DNA of 64,000 bases from Cyclospora cayetanensis (lineage: Eukaryota; Apicomplexa; Conoidasida; Eucoccidiorida; Eimeriidae): NCBI RefSeq assembly GCF_002999335.1, contig NW_020312054.1:1-64000 (forward strand), written 5' to 3'. The position numbers were made by a program, and so were the translations under genes. The notes under the pieces are model-generated. The model saw nothing but the letters and a program-made list of their open reading frames with translations. It did not search any database and was not told where the DNA came from. This document shows, one piece after another, positions 1 to 11,967 of the stretch. Every line of letters starts with the position of its first letter. Position 1 is the stretch's first letter.

Positions 1-1687
1 GACACTGTCAAGTATATTGTGCCTGCAATTTTTCCGCATTTCTCCTGTGCGGCTTTGGAAATGCTCGCACTTCATGCACGAGGTGTTCTTGCATGCAGTA
101 TTTGTTTTCTGAGATGTAGAGGTACTGGTGAACCATGCGTATCGAGATTTTCTCTACATGTTTCTCTCCTGGTCTCTCTCATGTAGCAGAGGGCCTGCAA
201 CTTTCAGTTGTCCGGCGAATAGCTGTCTGTTCGCGCTTGAGCGCTCGTATTCTTCTCTGTGCTTATGCCAGGAGTGGTTTGAGGTTGTGGTTACGCGCTA
301 TCTTGCTTTCCCTGCCCCTCATATTGGTATCTCAGAGCCGCAGGCAGGCTCAGGCAAAAGTTTGAAAGCACATAGTCTCTTTCGGCCAGGTGGGCAATGC
401 GCATAGAGTTGAGTGTCACCCTATGGAGACATTAGATGGAGCGTTACATCGGAAGTCGGGGTGCTACAAACTTGTTGTCATCCCTCGCCTCATACGGGAA
501 TTCTATGGATCAACGACAGAGCCATATGATATATCTTTCCAGTGGACACTTGGTGCCTGTATTATATGTGATCTATTGACCATGCTGCCCTACCAAAGAA
601 ACTGCCGGCTTTTCGCCCCACTACCTACGCGAGTAGGCAGTAAGAGTGCTCCGCCGTGTGCCTCAGTCAAACATGCCATTGCGGGCCCTTTAGGCCCATT
701 ACTTCTCCAGAATAGGATTAAGATTACCCTTCAGCAACATACAAATAGATTTTCAAAGTGTTCTAGAGGTATTGGAGTAGAGCCAAACCCATAACATACT
801 AGGGAAGTTATTAGGGCACGAAAAATGTTGTGCAGCAAGTAGACAATAGTAGCACACACAGCTAAAACAATAATAAGTGAATGCATTTTCAATATGTACG
901 GAGTAGCTTAGGGCTCACTGCCTCACGCTGCATTAGCCAGCGTTGAGCCGTGTAGGGACACATCGCCGCGAGCGCAGTGAAAGCGAGGTGAAATCCAGCC
1001 CTTAAATATCGCAAAACGCCTTTGAAAAGCACAATCATGAAGAACGGGTAGACAAGACGCTAAACGTACACTTTCGAGCTGTGTGTCCATGCTGCAGTAG
1101 AAGCAGACGCTCGTGCGTGTGGCTTGAGGGGCAAGGGCACATGGCGGTTTATGTCGGAGCCCCAGCCGTTCAGTATCCCTAGAGCCGACTTACTGCCAAT
1201 TAAAGATAATATGAAGGTCTCTGGGCGGCGTATTGAGTTTTATTTGCTGTGAGACTGCGGGTGCAGCTGCTCTGCAGCATGACCAAGCAGCTGCGCTCCT
1301 CTTCTCTAGCTTTCAAATCTCCATGGCGATGCGCTGCATTGGTTGTTTTGATCCAAGGCTGTGTATCTTCTTTCATCAGACGTGAATTCAAAGCCCCACG
1401 TTGGCGCTCCGTCGCCCGTAATCATAGATCCACGAACATTCCATTCTTCGACTTTTCTCCATCAGTGTGAAAAGGGGGCACCTTTTACGCAGTGGAGGGG
1501 CCCATTGGTGGGTTAGATTCAATAAATTTAAATAAAAATCGTTCTGTATTCATGTAATGGGACAGGAATACCAGCAGAATACCCTTGAAGCTGTTAACAC
1601 CACTTGCAGCCACTGGCAAAGAATTCCCACGGTTCAACAGCGGTAACACAAGAGGGCGTCGCGCTCGGTCATCTTCGTACTGCGAAA
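1..1687. other. No supported gene
   Basis: Only chance-length open frames in both strands; no domain, repeat or RNA gene recognised. Confidence 0.6.
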
Positions 1688-1963
1688 ATGAAGATGGAGG
1701 ATAATCATCTCAGTACCAGCAAAAGGGAATCCAACCCGCTCCTCTCTTCCCGGCAAAAGGCTAGGAGCGCCGTATTGCTGTCAATACAGAGCGACATAGG
1801 CAAAGGCATTATGTATAACATCCGCCTCTCCAGGTGGTACCTTGCCTACTGCTCCCTCATGGCGATCGCCACCCTATCACTTGTAATCTTCATGATCATA
1901 GATGTACACTTTGTAAGCAAGCTGCTGACTATGACCAGGGTTCATTGTGCTAAGAGCTTTTAG
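1688..1963 (+). CDS. Possible small TM protein or exon, unrecognised
   Basis: An ORF of 91 codons from ATG 1688. The first 45 residues are polar and Ser/Arg/Lys-rich. Residues 50-75 form a strongly hydrophobic helix (core LAYCSLMAIATLSLVIFMII). A possible splice donor, GTAAGC, lies at 1913, about seven residues after the helix, which resembles the layout of the exon at 41958. There is a faint resemblance to the KG-F...S pattern of the other two TM proteins. The length is within the range expected by chance and no signal peptide is visible, so this is a weak call. Confidence 0.2.
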   Translation: MKMEDNHLSTSKRESNPLLSSRQKARSAVLLSIQSDIGKGIMYNIRLSRWYLAYCSLMAIATLSLVIFMIIDVHFVSKLLTMTRVHCAKSF

Positions 1964-4900
1964 GCGGTTGGGAATGGCGTTGGCATCGCTGTTGACGTTT
2001 AAGGCATATGCTCGAGAGTGCACAATACAGTGCTGCTGCAGTCTTTTGCCGCATACTTGATGTGCTCGCATTTCTGGAAGCTTCTTGTGGCTGAGGCTTT
2101 TATTTGGTTTGTCCGAACGTTGCCTTTTGCTGCTCATGCCTGCTCTTCCACCATTTTCGGTCGGCTTTCTGTGTCTGATGTTTGTTCCATGATAGGAAAC
2201 GCCTCTCCGAGTAAAAACGCGAAAGTGCCCGAGGCATTATTGCTCTTTAGATCACCAGTGTTTGGCTTTGGCGTCTTGGTGTGTCTATGCAGCGGAAAAA
2301 CCCCATCCCCATGTGGGTGTGTGCCATTGATGGCTTCATCACTTTCTCTCTATGCTTTGAAACGATTGCAGACATTATCCTTCTTGGAAAGGTATGCTGA
2401 CTTTGACTCTTTACGTAACCCTCCAGTGTTGTATGCTCGTTGCCCCCTCTAAGTCCTTTCTCTATGGTTCCCCGTAGAAGCGGCTTAGGGCATGGCTGGC
2501 AGCTTTGGGATCCGGATCAGGCTTATTAGACTCATGGCGAGTCTCACCAGGAACATGGGCTTACATTTCCCCTGGGATTTAATGAATTCAAATCTGGTGT
2601 ATGAATAATACGCTTTCTTGTGGCGCAGCCGTTCTGGAGCAGCGGATGGCACGTCTTTGACTTCTCAGTTGCAGTTGTTTGCTTTGTTAGCTGGCTACTC
2701 TTGCTTCTTGAAGTGGTAAGCGGTAATAGAGAATACTGCTAGGTTTTCAGCGTTGCGTTATTGCATCTCTACCATATAGAGATGTGCGTTTACCCAATCC
2801 GGTCTGTGCCGTGTGGGGTGTATAACCTGTCACTTACAAGAGTTCGCTAACAGCATTTCCATGAAAGTCTACAGTGTCAACAAGTAGTGCAGTGATTCGG
2901 GTGGAGTATTTGCATAGATGGGGGGTCGCTCTGTTGATATATTCCATAGGAAGCGAATACGTTCTCTGTACCCATGACTTCACCGCGTGTCTGCCTGAGG
3001 AGTCCGAGCTGTTTTGTGCATAACATTCTGTTTGTTTCTGCGTCTTCAGGTTGGAGTAGTGGATTCTGTAGACGAGTTTGTGACGGTCATCCTTCTTACT
3101 ATTCGATATGCAGCACAGTTTATCAGGTTCGGCCCACGTCTGACGATGTACCACACCCCGCTTCTTTCTCTCCCTGCGTTCTTCTTCATCAAACAGTTTC
3201 CCAATGCCAGCTGTTTTCCTGTTGCCACCTCTTTTTTGTTTTGTCCATTACGTTCCTCTTTCCAAATATTGGCTGCATTGATGTTCTCTTCGTTCCTGGA
3301 ATTCTCCTGTATTAACGTTAGCAATAAGGGCCATCGTTCCTTCCCCCTGATCAGCGTCTATTCCGCTCTATACTTTCTTTTAAAAGATTCATTACGGGGA
3401 GCTGTTGTAGTTTATATAAGTTGAAAAGCATCAACACCACCTGCTGTGTGCCCTGCTTTGGCAGTTCCCACGCATGCAGTGCTGCACAACTAGTACTATG
3501 CTACATGACTCTAAGGTACCTCTTTTCCTCTTTTCCCGCTGCAGAATTGTGCGCTTCATTCGGAGTGGAGCCGAGGCGCAAGACTCGCTTAGCGCAGTGG
3601 AGGAGCACGTGATTCGCTTCGACAGACCAGCGAGCCGGGCGGACACTAGTGTTTCAGTTTCCATCCCTGATGGAGATACAGACCCATGAATATGTACCCT
3701 TTAGCTACAGAATGCACCATGTTGTAGGTTTTTCTGATATGCTCTGTGCTGCCACAGCCTCTGAAGCTGCGTAAAGCTTCCACAGCATCTGAAGCTGCCT
3801 AGAGGGGTTCATTGCTGCATGCTCGTGTTTAGGCTACTAGTGTATTTGAACGGGTGTATGTTGCTGCATGTGCATGAGTGCGTGTGTTTGGAGGGGCGCA
3901 GCTCTGCAGCGCATAATTATAATGCGCTATGAACAATTGGCTCCGTTTCCTCTGTAGCTCGACTATATTCTAGAATTGCAGAAACCAGAAATTTTTTTCG
4001 CATGCGGGCATTGGGGTTTCGGTGAACCCAGTTGGAGCATATTTTGTCGAACTTGTGAAGTGTTGTGCCATCCAATGTAGCGCTCATTTCTGAAACGCAA
4101 TGCCACTATAGTTCAAGCATGAGTTTAGGGCGCGCCCATTTAACATATGCTGAATGTATGTTCTTAAAGTGTCTATCCAGCCGGTGAACATTCAGTACGC
4201 TTCTGACAGTAATGCAATGGGTGTAAGGTATGTCTTAATCAGGTTTTCCAGTTAGAGAATGTTGCTTTGGAACATGATTTTTTACTTGAAACCTTAGTAG
4301 ACATCTACGAGCCCTGAAGTGTACATAGAGCTTTTGTTCTGGTAATAATATGAAGCCCAGGGACGGGTGAAGCATCTACATTATCCCCCAACTTGAGCTT
4401 TGCCACTGCTTGCAACCCACGTTGTGGAAACGGGATCCGGTCCTCTAAAAGTTTAGTCGCTACAAAGCTTTACTGCTGCATTGAATTTCGAGAAATTTAT
4501 CCCGTATAATAAGAAGTCATGTGCGGTGGACATAGCAGAAAGTTCTGCAATGCTTATTCGCACATACTGACGTTCCTAAACGAGAAACTGTTGAGACCGA
4601 TACCTTGGACCTGAGCTTGGTGGAAATGCAGTGTAGGATTAGTGCGTCCGGTGTACCATCAAGAAGGAATTAGTGACCTTATGTAGACCCGCAATTTGTC
4701 ATTAGTTTTAAGGTTTTTATGAGCTTACGTTATTTGTGGTGTGGATGGAAAGCTGAGCTTGATGGTAAGAATTTTATAAGCTTACACCTAGTAGCCCATT
4801 TGAAGAGTTAAGAGTCTGATTATTTTGTGAGGCCACAGGGGTTGCTAAGGGCGTTACGTGGAGTACAAGCAGAAAGAGAGCATTGAACTCGAAAATCAGG

Positions 4901-6879
4901 GTAGACGTGTGTGTAGAATCGGTGCCACCATGTAGGCATGACAGGTGAAGAGGAGTTCCTGGGGCGCCGGTGATACTTCAATGCGGCCTAAGTGCTTCGC
5001 CATCCTTCGACGAGGAGAAAGGGATTCTGAGGAAAAAGCATGCTAGTTAGGATTTCAAAACGATAGGTTCAATGCATTGATTATTTGTAGTTCGTCTTTG
5101 ACTTCAATGTGTTATAACAAATTCGGTCACTAACCCGACGCAAGAAATGGGAATATACCGAATTGTATAATGAGGAGAGCAGGTTGATCCTGGGATATGA
5201 GATACGCACTATTCCACTGCTGCTCTGCGTGAGAGGCAGTAAAGTAATTTTGACATTTTGAATTCCGTTTCGGCGTCCTAAGAATCGGAGAGGTCGTCGC
5301 GTGATATGTGCTAAAAATGCACACACATTAAATCGCTGATGCATGTGAGTTAGCAGACCTATCCGTAGGCTGTATTGGGCCCCTTGGCTTATAGACACCA
5401 CACGACTGAACTTCAATCCTAACATACAGCTATGACCGTGTGTGTCTCCACAGACGATCCCTCGATAAAAACTGTTCTTTTATTGGCGTTTACTGATGAT
5501 TTCTGATGCTGTCGCAAACCTTCACACTGCAGCGAAGAAAGCGTATTCATGAAGGTGCAGGTATCCTATATGGAGATATCAAGCCCGATGCCCACTTTGC
5601 AAAACCCATGCACAATAAGCCCTTGAGGGGCCCGTGTGTTATTCTTTAATAATAACAAACTACGCGAAAAACATTTATAGCAACGATAATTCCGTTGCCG
5701 TGCTCGGTGGGACCAACGCAATTCTTGACCAAGACGTCCAAGAAAGTGAATCTCAATCCCCACACTTCTACTTGTACAACCCTAATTGCAGCATGTATGC
5801 AAGACACAGACCATATGAGAGCGTTTCCTTCAACAGCCCTTTTGGGCAGCTTAAAGGCAAAGATTCCATTAAAAGAGCCTGTTAGTAGGAACTGCGCCTA
5901 GAAGGCGCCACTAGTCAAAGGAGAATAGCTCGACCAATATTCTAGCGGCCCCCTCCTCAGACTAAGACCTCCAACGACAACCACTTGCTGCTGAGTTTGG
6001 GTGCCACCAAGAGTTTCTTTGACGCTATGGGGTATTAAGGCTCCCCGATTCTGGCAGGAGGCGTGTGGGTGCAGACAATGTACACGATAGCCAGGCTCTT
6101 CAGCGTTCCTCAAAAAGTTAGGCTTTATCTCAGCAGCCGATCGACATCTTTCCTGTTGTGATGATCAGTGAGATTATTCCACAAGGACGCCCTTGGTGCT
6201 AACAACAATCCCCACGTGTTCAAAGTGATTATGCCTCTTGCTGCACACCCGCAATTCAGACCCCGGTAGGTTTATGCAGAGAACTTGGTAAGAAATGTAG
6301 TTCAATGCTTTCAGTCTCTGTCTGGCAAAAGAAGATTATTTTGAGGTGGGCTTTTGCGTGCAGGCCTCGTTGGGGATTTTGGTGTACTAGCTTCCCATCG
6401 ACACAGTGGGACTCGACGCAGCTCAGCCACAAGCAGCAGAATAAAAGCTGACTTTCCGTAATCTACTTTTCGATTAGCCCTGCACATAGTTAAGCTAATC
6501 GTGTAATAATGCTGAACTATGCGAAAACAATACAGAGCTGAGTCTTGTCTTGAATCCTCTTATATATTAAGGCTGATCATCAGAGTGGTTACTCGCTTCT
6601 GATGTATATTATTATGCACCTGCATTTACCCGCCTTATGGCTTGAGGGAGCTCTTAGACTAAGGGCGTGCAGATCCCCTAGTTCATTCAGGTGATGGTGC
6701 TTCGAGCGAGCCTTCACCTACAAATAAGACAGCTGGATGTGTGATTGTAGAGATAGCTTACTATAGAGCTCGCTGTGGGGCTTTTAGACTGTGAGCTTTA
6801 TCACTTAGATGAAGCAGCATTTTGCCGAGTCTGCCGGCAACGATGATGGTGCTATTCTGTATCTGGAACTGCGGCAGTC
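1964..6879. other. No supported gene
   Basis: Frames here reach at most 144 codons and look like chance. The plus strand is pyrimidine-rich around 3140-3370. 5.0-6.1 kb was searched on the minus strand for more of the retroelement at 7 kb, without a clear hit. Confidence 0.5.
3752..3800. repeat. Short imperfect tandem duplication (~28 bp)
   Basis: CCACAGCCTCTGAAGCTGC is followed 28 bp later by CCACAGCATCTGAAGCTGC. No gene context. Confidence 0.8.
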
Positions 6880-7850
6880 TAACAAGAACCCGTACAGTCA
6901 GAGAAGTCCAAAAATCTTCGGAAGCCCCAATAAATTAATAGCACCAAGTACAGGCAAATGTTTTGGTTTCCGCTGCCAACGATCTGGGAATAATAACTTA
7001 CTATACTTCTTGCGCGGAATGCATCCCAGTCTACCAGAAGATTAGTGAGAGCTTTCCCAATGTAGGATGAATCCACCATGTGTTATAATATGACCTGCTT
7101 TGCGCAAACGAGTACGGCATCCGGTCGTCCTCGACATGGTAGTACTTTATTTTGAGACTACGGACCTCGGCAATACTAGATGAAGCATGGCGCACAATTG
7201 CGATAGAAACAGTAACTCATCACATTAGGGGCGGTTGCGGTGGACGCCAGTGAATCGTTAAAGAATCCCGAGAGTGCGTTGCATATCACGATAGTCATTG
7301 CTTCAATCTAATTTGTCATAAAATCGTGTGGCAGAATTCACCCAATCCAGCGAACATCTCTAGGATTACCAAGATCCTGGAAATCTTCCCAAGGTACGCT
7401 AAGGGCCGATGGTCCGTTTGGACAGTAAACTGACGCGAATATAAAATCCGCCGGCACTTATTTAATGCACTAGCGTAAATGGGCCTCCTGGGCTTTAGTG
7501 AAACAATAAGCATGACAAGCAATGTTTTGGTGTTTCGGCGAGCTCATAGCCTGTGAGGAGAAGATGTCACCTCCTGCTTCGTCACTATCAATCTTTGTTC
7601 GAAAAGCTGACGCCATAATTCGGCAATGCAAGTACTCGAATAGCTACAAGAAAGCCCATAAGTTTCCTTGCTGGGGCATCAACCCCCTCCGTCGAGGTGA
7701 AAAAGCTGCGATTTCTGAAGTAGCTGAATAATGAGTATTGATCCAGAAAATCTAAGAATGCAATTTCGGGAAGATGTTACAAGTCGTAGACCTCTGCACC
7801 GCCTTGGCGGGTCTTTAAGAGTAAGGGCCCCATGTTGATTGCTTTGAGTT
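6880..7850 (-). mobile_element. Decayed Ty3/gypsy fragment: RT C-terminus, RNase H, traces of integrase
   Basis: Minus-strand translation in shifting frames shows the RT/RNase H junction: VLALPNYG (about 7600-7640), then an eroded Asp-containing strand followed by SSPKHQ and an FTKAQ helix (7480-7590), then FTVQTDHRPLAYL (7395-7440), a hallmark of gypsy RNase H. From 7079 downward a stretch beginning YIGKALTNLL could be the eroded zinc-binding head of an integrase (weak). Stops and frameshifts separate every piece, so this is a dead copy. No LTRs were identified. It cannot be tied to the family of the 19- and 28-kb copies, because the overlapping domains are not preserved there. Confidence 0.6.
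7316..7522 (-). pseudogene. RNase H fragment of gypsy-type retroelement
   Basis: A 68-codon open stretch contains TDHRPLAYL, the conserved RNase H segment of Ty3/gypsy Pol, preceded by ILYSRQFTVQ (the strand before it). The expected upstream helix and catalytic acidic residues fall in other frames. After the motif the frame drifts from the usual arginine/tryptophan-containing helix. A single domain remnant with no capacity to encode a working enzyme. Confidence 0.65.
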
Positions 7851-9975
7851 TTGCTGTGCCTTGCTAAGCTCCTGTATCTGTGTGGCGTATTGCGTGCAAG
7901 CCACGTTGGTCATTTGGGGTAGTGGCTTGTACATTTCCCCGAGTGGGTGACAGGGGCGCTTTAGCAAGAAGTAGTTGGACGAGAGTTTCAATATAATTTT
8001 GACTTATTCTTCGGCATGCCCTTAGTTAAGCTCGATTTCGTTGTTCGACGTAGAGGTGGTTGAATAGCACGCTGTCAATTAAGCTTGGAGCAACGCTTTC
8101 TCACAATCATTTAAGGCTAGCAAGATCCGTCCTAGCTTGTAATGTGGAGAATGGTGGCCCTGTATTAGGCTTGTTTTGGGGCTGATGGCCGCGATAGGCT
8201 ATGGGCAAACATCACCCCTCGCCATTTGCGTGTTTGTGTACAGCGCGTAGCTTCATCTGCGCAGAACCTCTTGGACACGATTCATTAATCAAGATCAAAT
8301 GCACAAAAGTCAAGAACTAAAGAAAAGACTGAGGCTACCTGTCGACAGAAGAACTCAGCACAATCGCACTGGGAGGCCAAGCTGTATACCGAACAGAGGG
8401 TAAAAATGAGAAGTACATTTAGAAATGTTCACCGAGAGTCTGGAGAAAACGGGAATGCGAGCACTGAAGTGAGCGTGAGAGGGACGCAGAAAAGTCCTAC
8501 AACGCGTGAGCAGCGGATATCTCCAGTTATACCTGCGTCGACTAACAGGAGGAAAAAGCCGGAAAGGTACAGCAAGAGGAAGGAATATAGAGACACACAC
8601 AGGGAGACAGAAAACTAGACAGCAGGAGTACACGAAGACAAAAAGCCGGGTTTCAATGTTTTGCAGGTCATATACGCCGTTTCGACTGCTGATAAGTACG
8701 GTACTTGCCAAACTTGAGGAAAAACAGCCGAAGTCCTAGGTCGCCGGGTATGGCCTGGTAAAATACGGTTTTGAGAAGGATTGATCAATGGCATGTGAGG
8801 ATGTTCAAGAGTCAGAGCTAAAAATTTATGGCTACGTGAACCCAGTGTCTATACCTGTCCTACGGAAGAAAAGTAGGTGTAAGAACGAGCTACATCCCCT
8901 GCAGGCCGTTGAAACCGTTGGTTTCCTCGCTACCTAGAGGCTGTGGCAGTCTTCCTGTATTCAAAGCTCCAAGAGCTTCTGCCTAGTGCCAACTAAAGCC
9001 ATCGTTTGCTTCAGGGATAATGTGAGGGTAAGTGTGACACTTTGAATGAAAGTTTCTAGGAAGACGCCCTTGAGAGAAGAGCTAATAAACGTTAAGCTGC
9101 ACCTCAAAACGTTTCTGGGGAGACATGGAGCCGAAGAATTTATGCGAGCAGCGTGTCCCTTTTACGCTGTCCAACTCAAATGTTAGGAACCACTTAGGAT
9201 TGCCCTACATGTACGTTTACAGATATAGCTGCATTGCCTGTATCAATATTGGGGAGTCTCCCACCCTGGTCCCATGACCCTCAATATACTCTGTGGCAAA
9301 GTGAACTAAAGCAGCAACTCCATCCTATCCTTCGACGAGCTAGACATGACCGTCGTGTATGGCACTAGCAGCGAGTCGTTTCACTTTCAACAGAAATGAA
9401 GTGCATGATGCTGGGTAGGTCCAGTGTCAAGCATACGCACTGGCAATCAAGGCAAGATATATAATAAATTCCACAATGCCGTTCTGTATTAGGCGAGACG
9501 GAAGGTCCAATGCTGCACCTAAAGTGTGTGTGGCTTCCTGGAGGCTCAGTGTTTGCGCTTTGTTTTCTGGATTGTGTAGTGCAATATAACTTAGTACAAA
9601 CGCTCACTGCTGTAAATTCCTCTGCCTGCACTACACTAAATCACTTCGTTTTCCCCGCGCATCCTCCAAATTCCAATTTGAATACAATTCGGACAAGTCG
9701 AGGCTCCAGCCCATCGCCAAATATGTACGATGCATGCGACGTTTCATAATGCTAGATTTAAACCGGAAGATCTTGCAGTTGCACTAGGAATAGGTAGCAT
9801 CATGTACTACCTAAAATAATTATGCAAAAATAGAGGCCCGCTGTTTGCAAAACCTCTAGCTGTCGGCGCAAGTGCAGTGCTCTTTTTGATGTGAAAAACT
9901 GAAGAAACACATGTAATTGGGCGTGATGGCGCACACGTGCACAAAGTGGCACAGGACAAAACACATGCAACATAA
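7851..9975. other. No supported gene
   Basis: Upstream (on the minus strand) of the RT/RNase H relic, earlier RT blocks were looked for and not recognised. The 3' side of the 663-residue gene lies at the right edge; no clear polyadenylation signal was chosen. Confidence 0.5.
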
Positions 9976-11967
9976 TCATTGTGCGCTTTGATGACCATCA
10001 TCCTGAGGCGAATCACCAGTGGCATCTGTGGGCGACTCACCGGAGGGCGAGCTTCCAACAGCGCCCTCTAGTGGGGTAGGGGCTGATGCTGCGGTCGTTG
10101 TCGGTGGAGGCAATACAGATGCGGGTCCAGAGAAGGGACCGAGATGAGGTGTCCACTGAGTTGGTGTCTCTGTCTCGGACGGTGGTGGCATTCCAATTGC
10201 GTGTCCATGGAAGGGACCCCGAAGAGGTGCCCCTTTAGCTTGTGTGTCTGCCTCTGACGGTAGTGGCGTTCCAAGCGGAGCCCCAAAGAAGGGCCCTTGC
10301 GAATGAGGATCTACATATAACGATGACAAGCCAAGGGACGTTTGACTGTGGTCAGGGTGTGCGCCATGAGGTAACTGACTGACCAGGGGACCCAGCAGTG
10401 AACTGGGTGCCTGTGAAGAAGTACCAGAGCTGGATGTCGTTGGAAGGACCACCTGACAGACAGAAACTGGGTGAGAAGGTGAGGAAGTGGGAGGGGGAGC
10501 AGGAAACATGGGAGAAGTGGTTCCTAGTGACATTCCAGCAAATAGATCGAGAGTTGACCCATCACCAGTGTGATAATGTGCTTGGCTGTCGGGGACGGGT
10601 GCAGAAGGTGGCGGGGCACTTGAGTCGCCCAGCACAGTTGACAACAGTGGTCCCTGTGCACCACCTGGGGTTGACGAAGTGGGATCCAGGGTTTCTCCTC
10701 CAGCCTGCAGTGTTTGGTCAGCAGCCGCTCCATCTTGGAGAGGGGCTTGCACAGGCTGAGATCCCGGCGGGAGGACAGACTGAAGGACACCTTCTGCAAC
10801 CTTATGCACGTCCAATAAGAGGGGTGTCAGACCTTCAGTGAGTGTCTGATACTCTTCTCCCTCTGAGAGAGGAACCAGCTGCGCCTTGGCGGCTCCTTCT
10901 TCATAAAATATAGACTGATAATTTGCTGCTGCCTGGCACTCTGCCACGACAGCACATATTCTGGAGTCAGTAATAATTCGCTGCCTCCGGTTAATGCGCG
11001 CAGAGTCAAGCAGTAGAATAACGCTTCCCACAAGGTCCTGTGGGACCTCAACACCCTGATTCAATACAGATTGAACGACTTCAAGAGCAGCTGTACATGC
11101 GCTTATCGCCGTTTGACCTAAGCGCGCCTCTGAGAGCAGCCTGGACGAACGTTCTTCTTCACTTACTGAGCCCATCCCCGGAGCTGAGAGAGACATAGGT
11201 TCGAAAAACTTTATGAACTTTCTTAATTTTTTTTTATGACGAGCGTTAGCGTCTCTCTCGGTCGCATAGGCTCTGAACTGCACTGACACTTGTGCCACAA
11301 GAGCGACTGATTCTTTCCGCACTCCTTCAAGGGCCGGGCACGAATAGGCAGTTAAAACCGCAAGCTCCTGTGCGCTTATGGTCAAGGCCAGTAGTAAGAG
11401 TCTCATATGAGCATGAACAGGAAATGAAGGCCCAACTTTATCGCAAAGGTCCAGCAGTTGATATATGCTTCCTAACATCGAAGAAACTTGGGATTTCTCT
11501 GTATCTCCAACACTATCTTCAGTTTGCCCTAAATCACCATCCGGATACGCACACGCTCCTTGAGGCTGATCATCTCCCCCAGCAGCTAGAGACCTTCGAT
11601 GCTCTCGAAACTCTTGCGTGTTCATATATGCTCGTGCGCAGTGCAATACCAGAAAAACCGTTGCCATTAGAGCCAGGAGGACCAAGGCCCCACTGAAACG
11701 TGAAATGCCAAAAAAGCCTTTCCGTGCCCGTTTGGGTAGTGCATTTGTGCCGAGCGTAATCCTGTCCAGGCTCGACGCACCAAAACTGGATGCCTGGAGC
11801 CCCGAACCTCCAGTGTAGCTGTGCTGAGGAAGAGGCGTAGTTTGGCCTAAAGATACCCGTAGCGACTTTATGCGGAGGTGTGAGCCTGCTCTGCATTCCC
11901 AGATGGCGCAGAGTAGCATGCATGCTAGAACTGTAGTAGTCGATATGGTAAACTTTAGGAACATCAT
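9976..11967 (-). CDS. 663-aa signal-peptide/TM protein with Pro/Ser/Thr-rich tail, function unknown
   Basis: The longest ORF by far (663 codons, where chance ORFs here reach about 150), so almost certainly a real, apparently single-exon gene. It starts at the first of two adjacent ATGs (11967 and 11964). Residues 1-27 form a classic signal peptide (hydrophobic core followed by CRAG). Residues 28-83 are Ser/Gly/Thr-rich and end in the basic stretch KRARKG. Residues 93-110 form one TM helix. Residues 124-128 read RRSLA, loosely like the RxL export-protease sites of apicomplexans (inference only). Residues 150-390 are Leu/Ala/Glu-rich and probably helical, with a basic patch near 245 (KKKLRKF). 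From about 395 to the end it is Pro/Ser/Thr/Gly-rich and includes three 26-residue repeats. No known domain was recognised. Likely a secretory-pathway or surface protein. The GF-G...S-AL...LVLH pattern around the TM recurs in the exon at 41958, suggesting a family. The DNA encoding the basic patch contains a run of nine A residues, so a frame error there is possible. Confidence 0.85.
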   Translation of the reverse strand: MMFLKFTISTTTVLACMLLCAIWECRAGSHLRIKSLRVSLGQTTPLPQHSYTGGSGLQASSFGASSLDRITLGTNALPKRARKGFFGISRFSGALVLLALMATVFLVLHCARAYMNTQEFREHRRSLAAGGDDQPQGACAYPDGDLGQTEDSVGDTEKSQVSSMLGSIYQLLDLCDKVGPSFPVHAHMRLLLLALTISAQELAVLTAYSCPALEGVRKESVALVAQVSVQFRAYATERDANARHKKKLRKFIKFFEPMSLSAPGMGSVSEEERSSRLLSEARLGQTAISACTAALEVVQSVLNQGVEVPQDLVGSVILLLDSARINRRQRIITDSRICAVVAECQAAANYQSIFYEEGAAKAQLVPLSEGEEYQTLTEGLTPLLLDVHKVAEGVLQSVLPPGSQPVQAPLQDGAAADQTLQAGGETLDPTSSTPGGAQGPLLSTVLGDSSAPPPSAPVPDSQAHYHTGDGSTLDLFAGMSLGTTSPMFPAPPPTSSPSHPVSVCQVVLPTTSSSGTSSQAPSSLLGPLVSQLPHGAHPDHSQTSLGLSSLYVDPHSQGPFFGAPLGTPLPSEADTQAKGAPLRGPFHGHAIGMPPPSETETPTQWTPHLGPFSGPASVLPPPTTTAASAPTPLEGAVGSSPSGESPTDATGDSPQDDGHQSAQ
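10063..10296 (-). repeat. Three 78-bp (26-residue) in-frame tandem repeats
   Basis: Three head-to-tail units of exactly 78 bp (10219-10296, 10141-10218, 10063-10140) encode residues 558-635 of the 663-residue protein. Each begins GPF-G and carries a central PLP or PPP followed by Ser/Thr/Glu residues. The units have diverged at DNA level, so they are not a recent slippage product. The length is a multiple of three and the frame is kept, which supports the ORF being translated. Confidence 0.85.

Noticed and set aside
2018..2452. 144-codon plus-strand ORF
   Set aside because: Cys/Leu/Ser-rich without a domain; chance length.
5081..6113. Possible integrase or RT remains on either strand
   Set aside because: Only vague similarity; no motif of three or more conserved residues in order.
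10398..10841. 147-codon plus-strand ORF
   Set aside because: Antisense shadow of the 663-residue gene.
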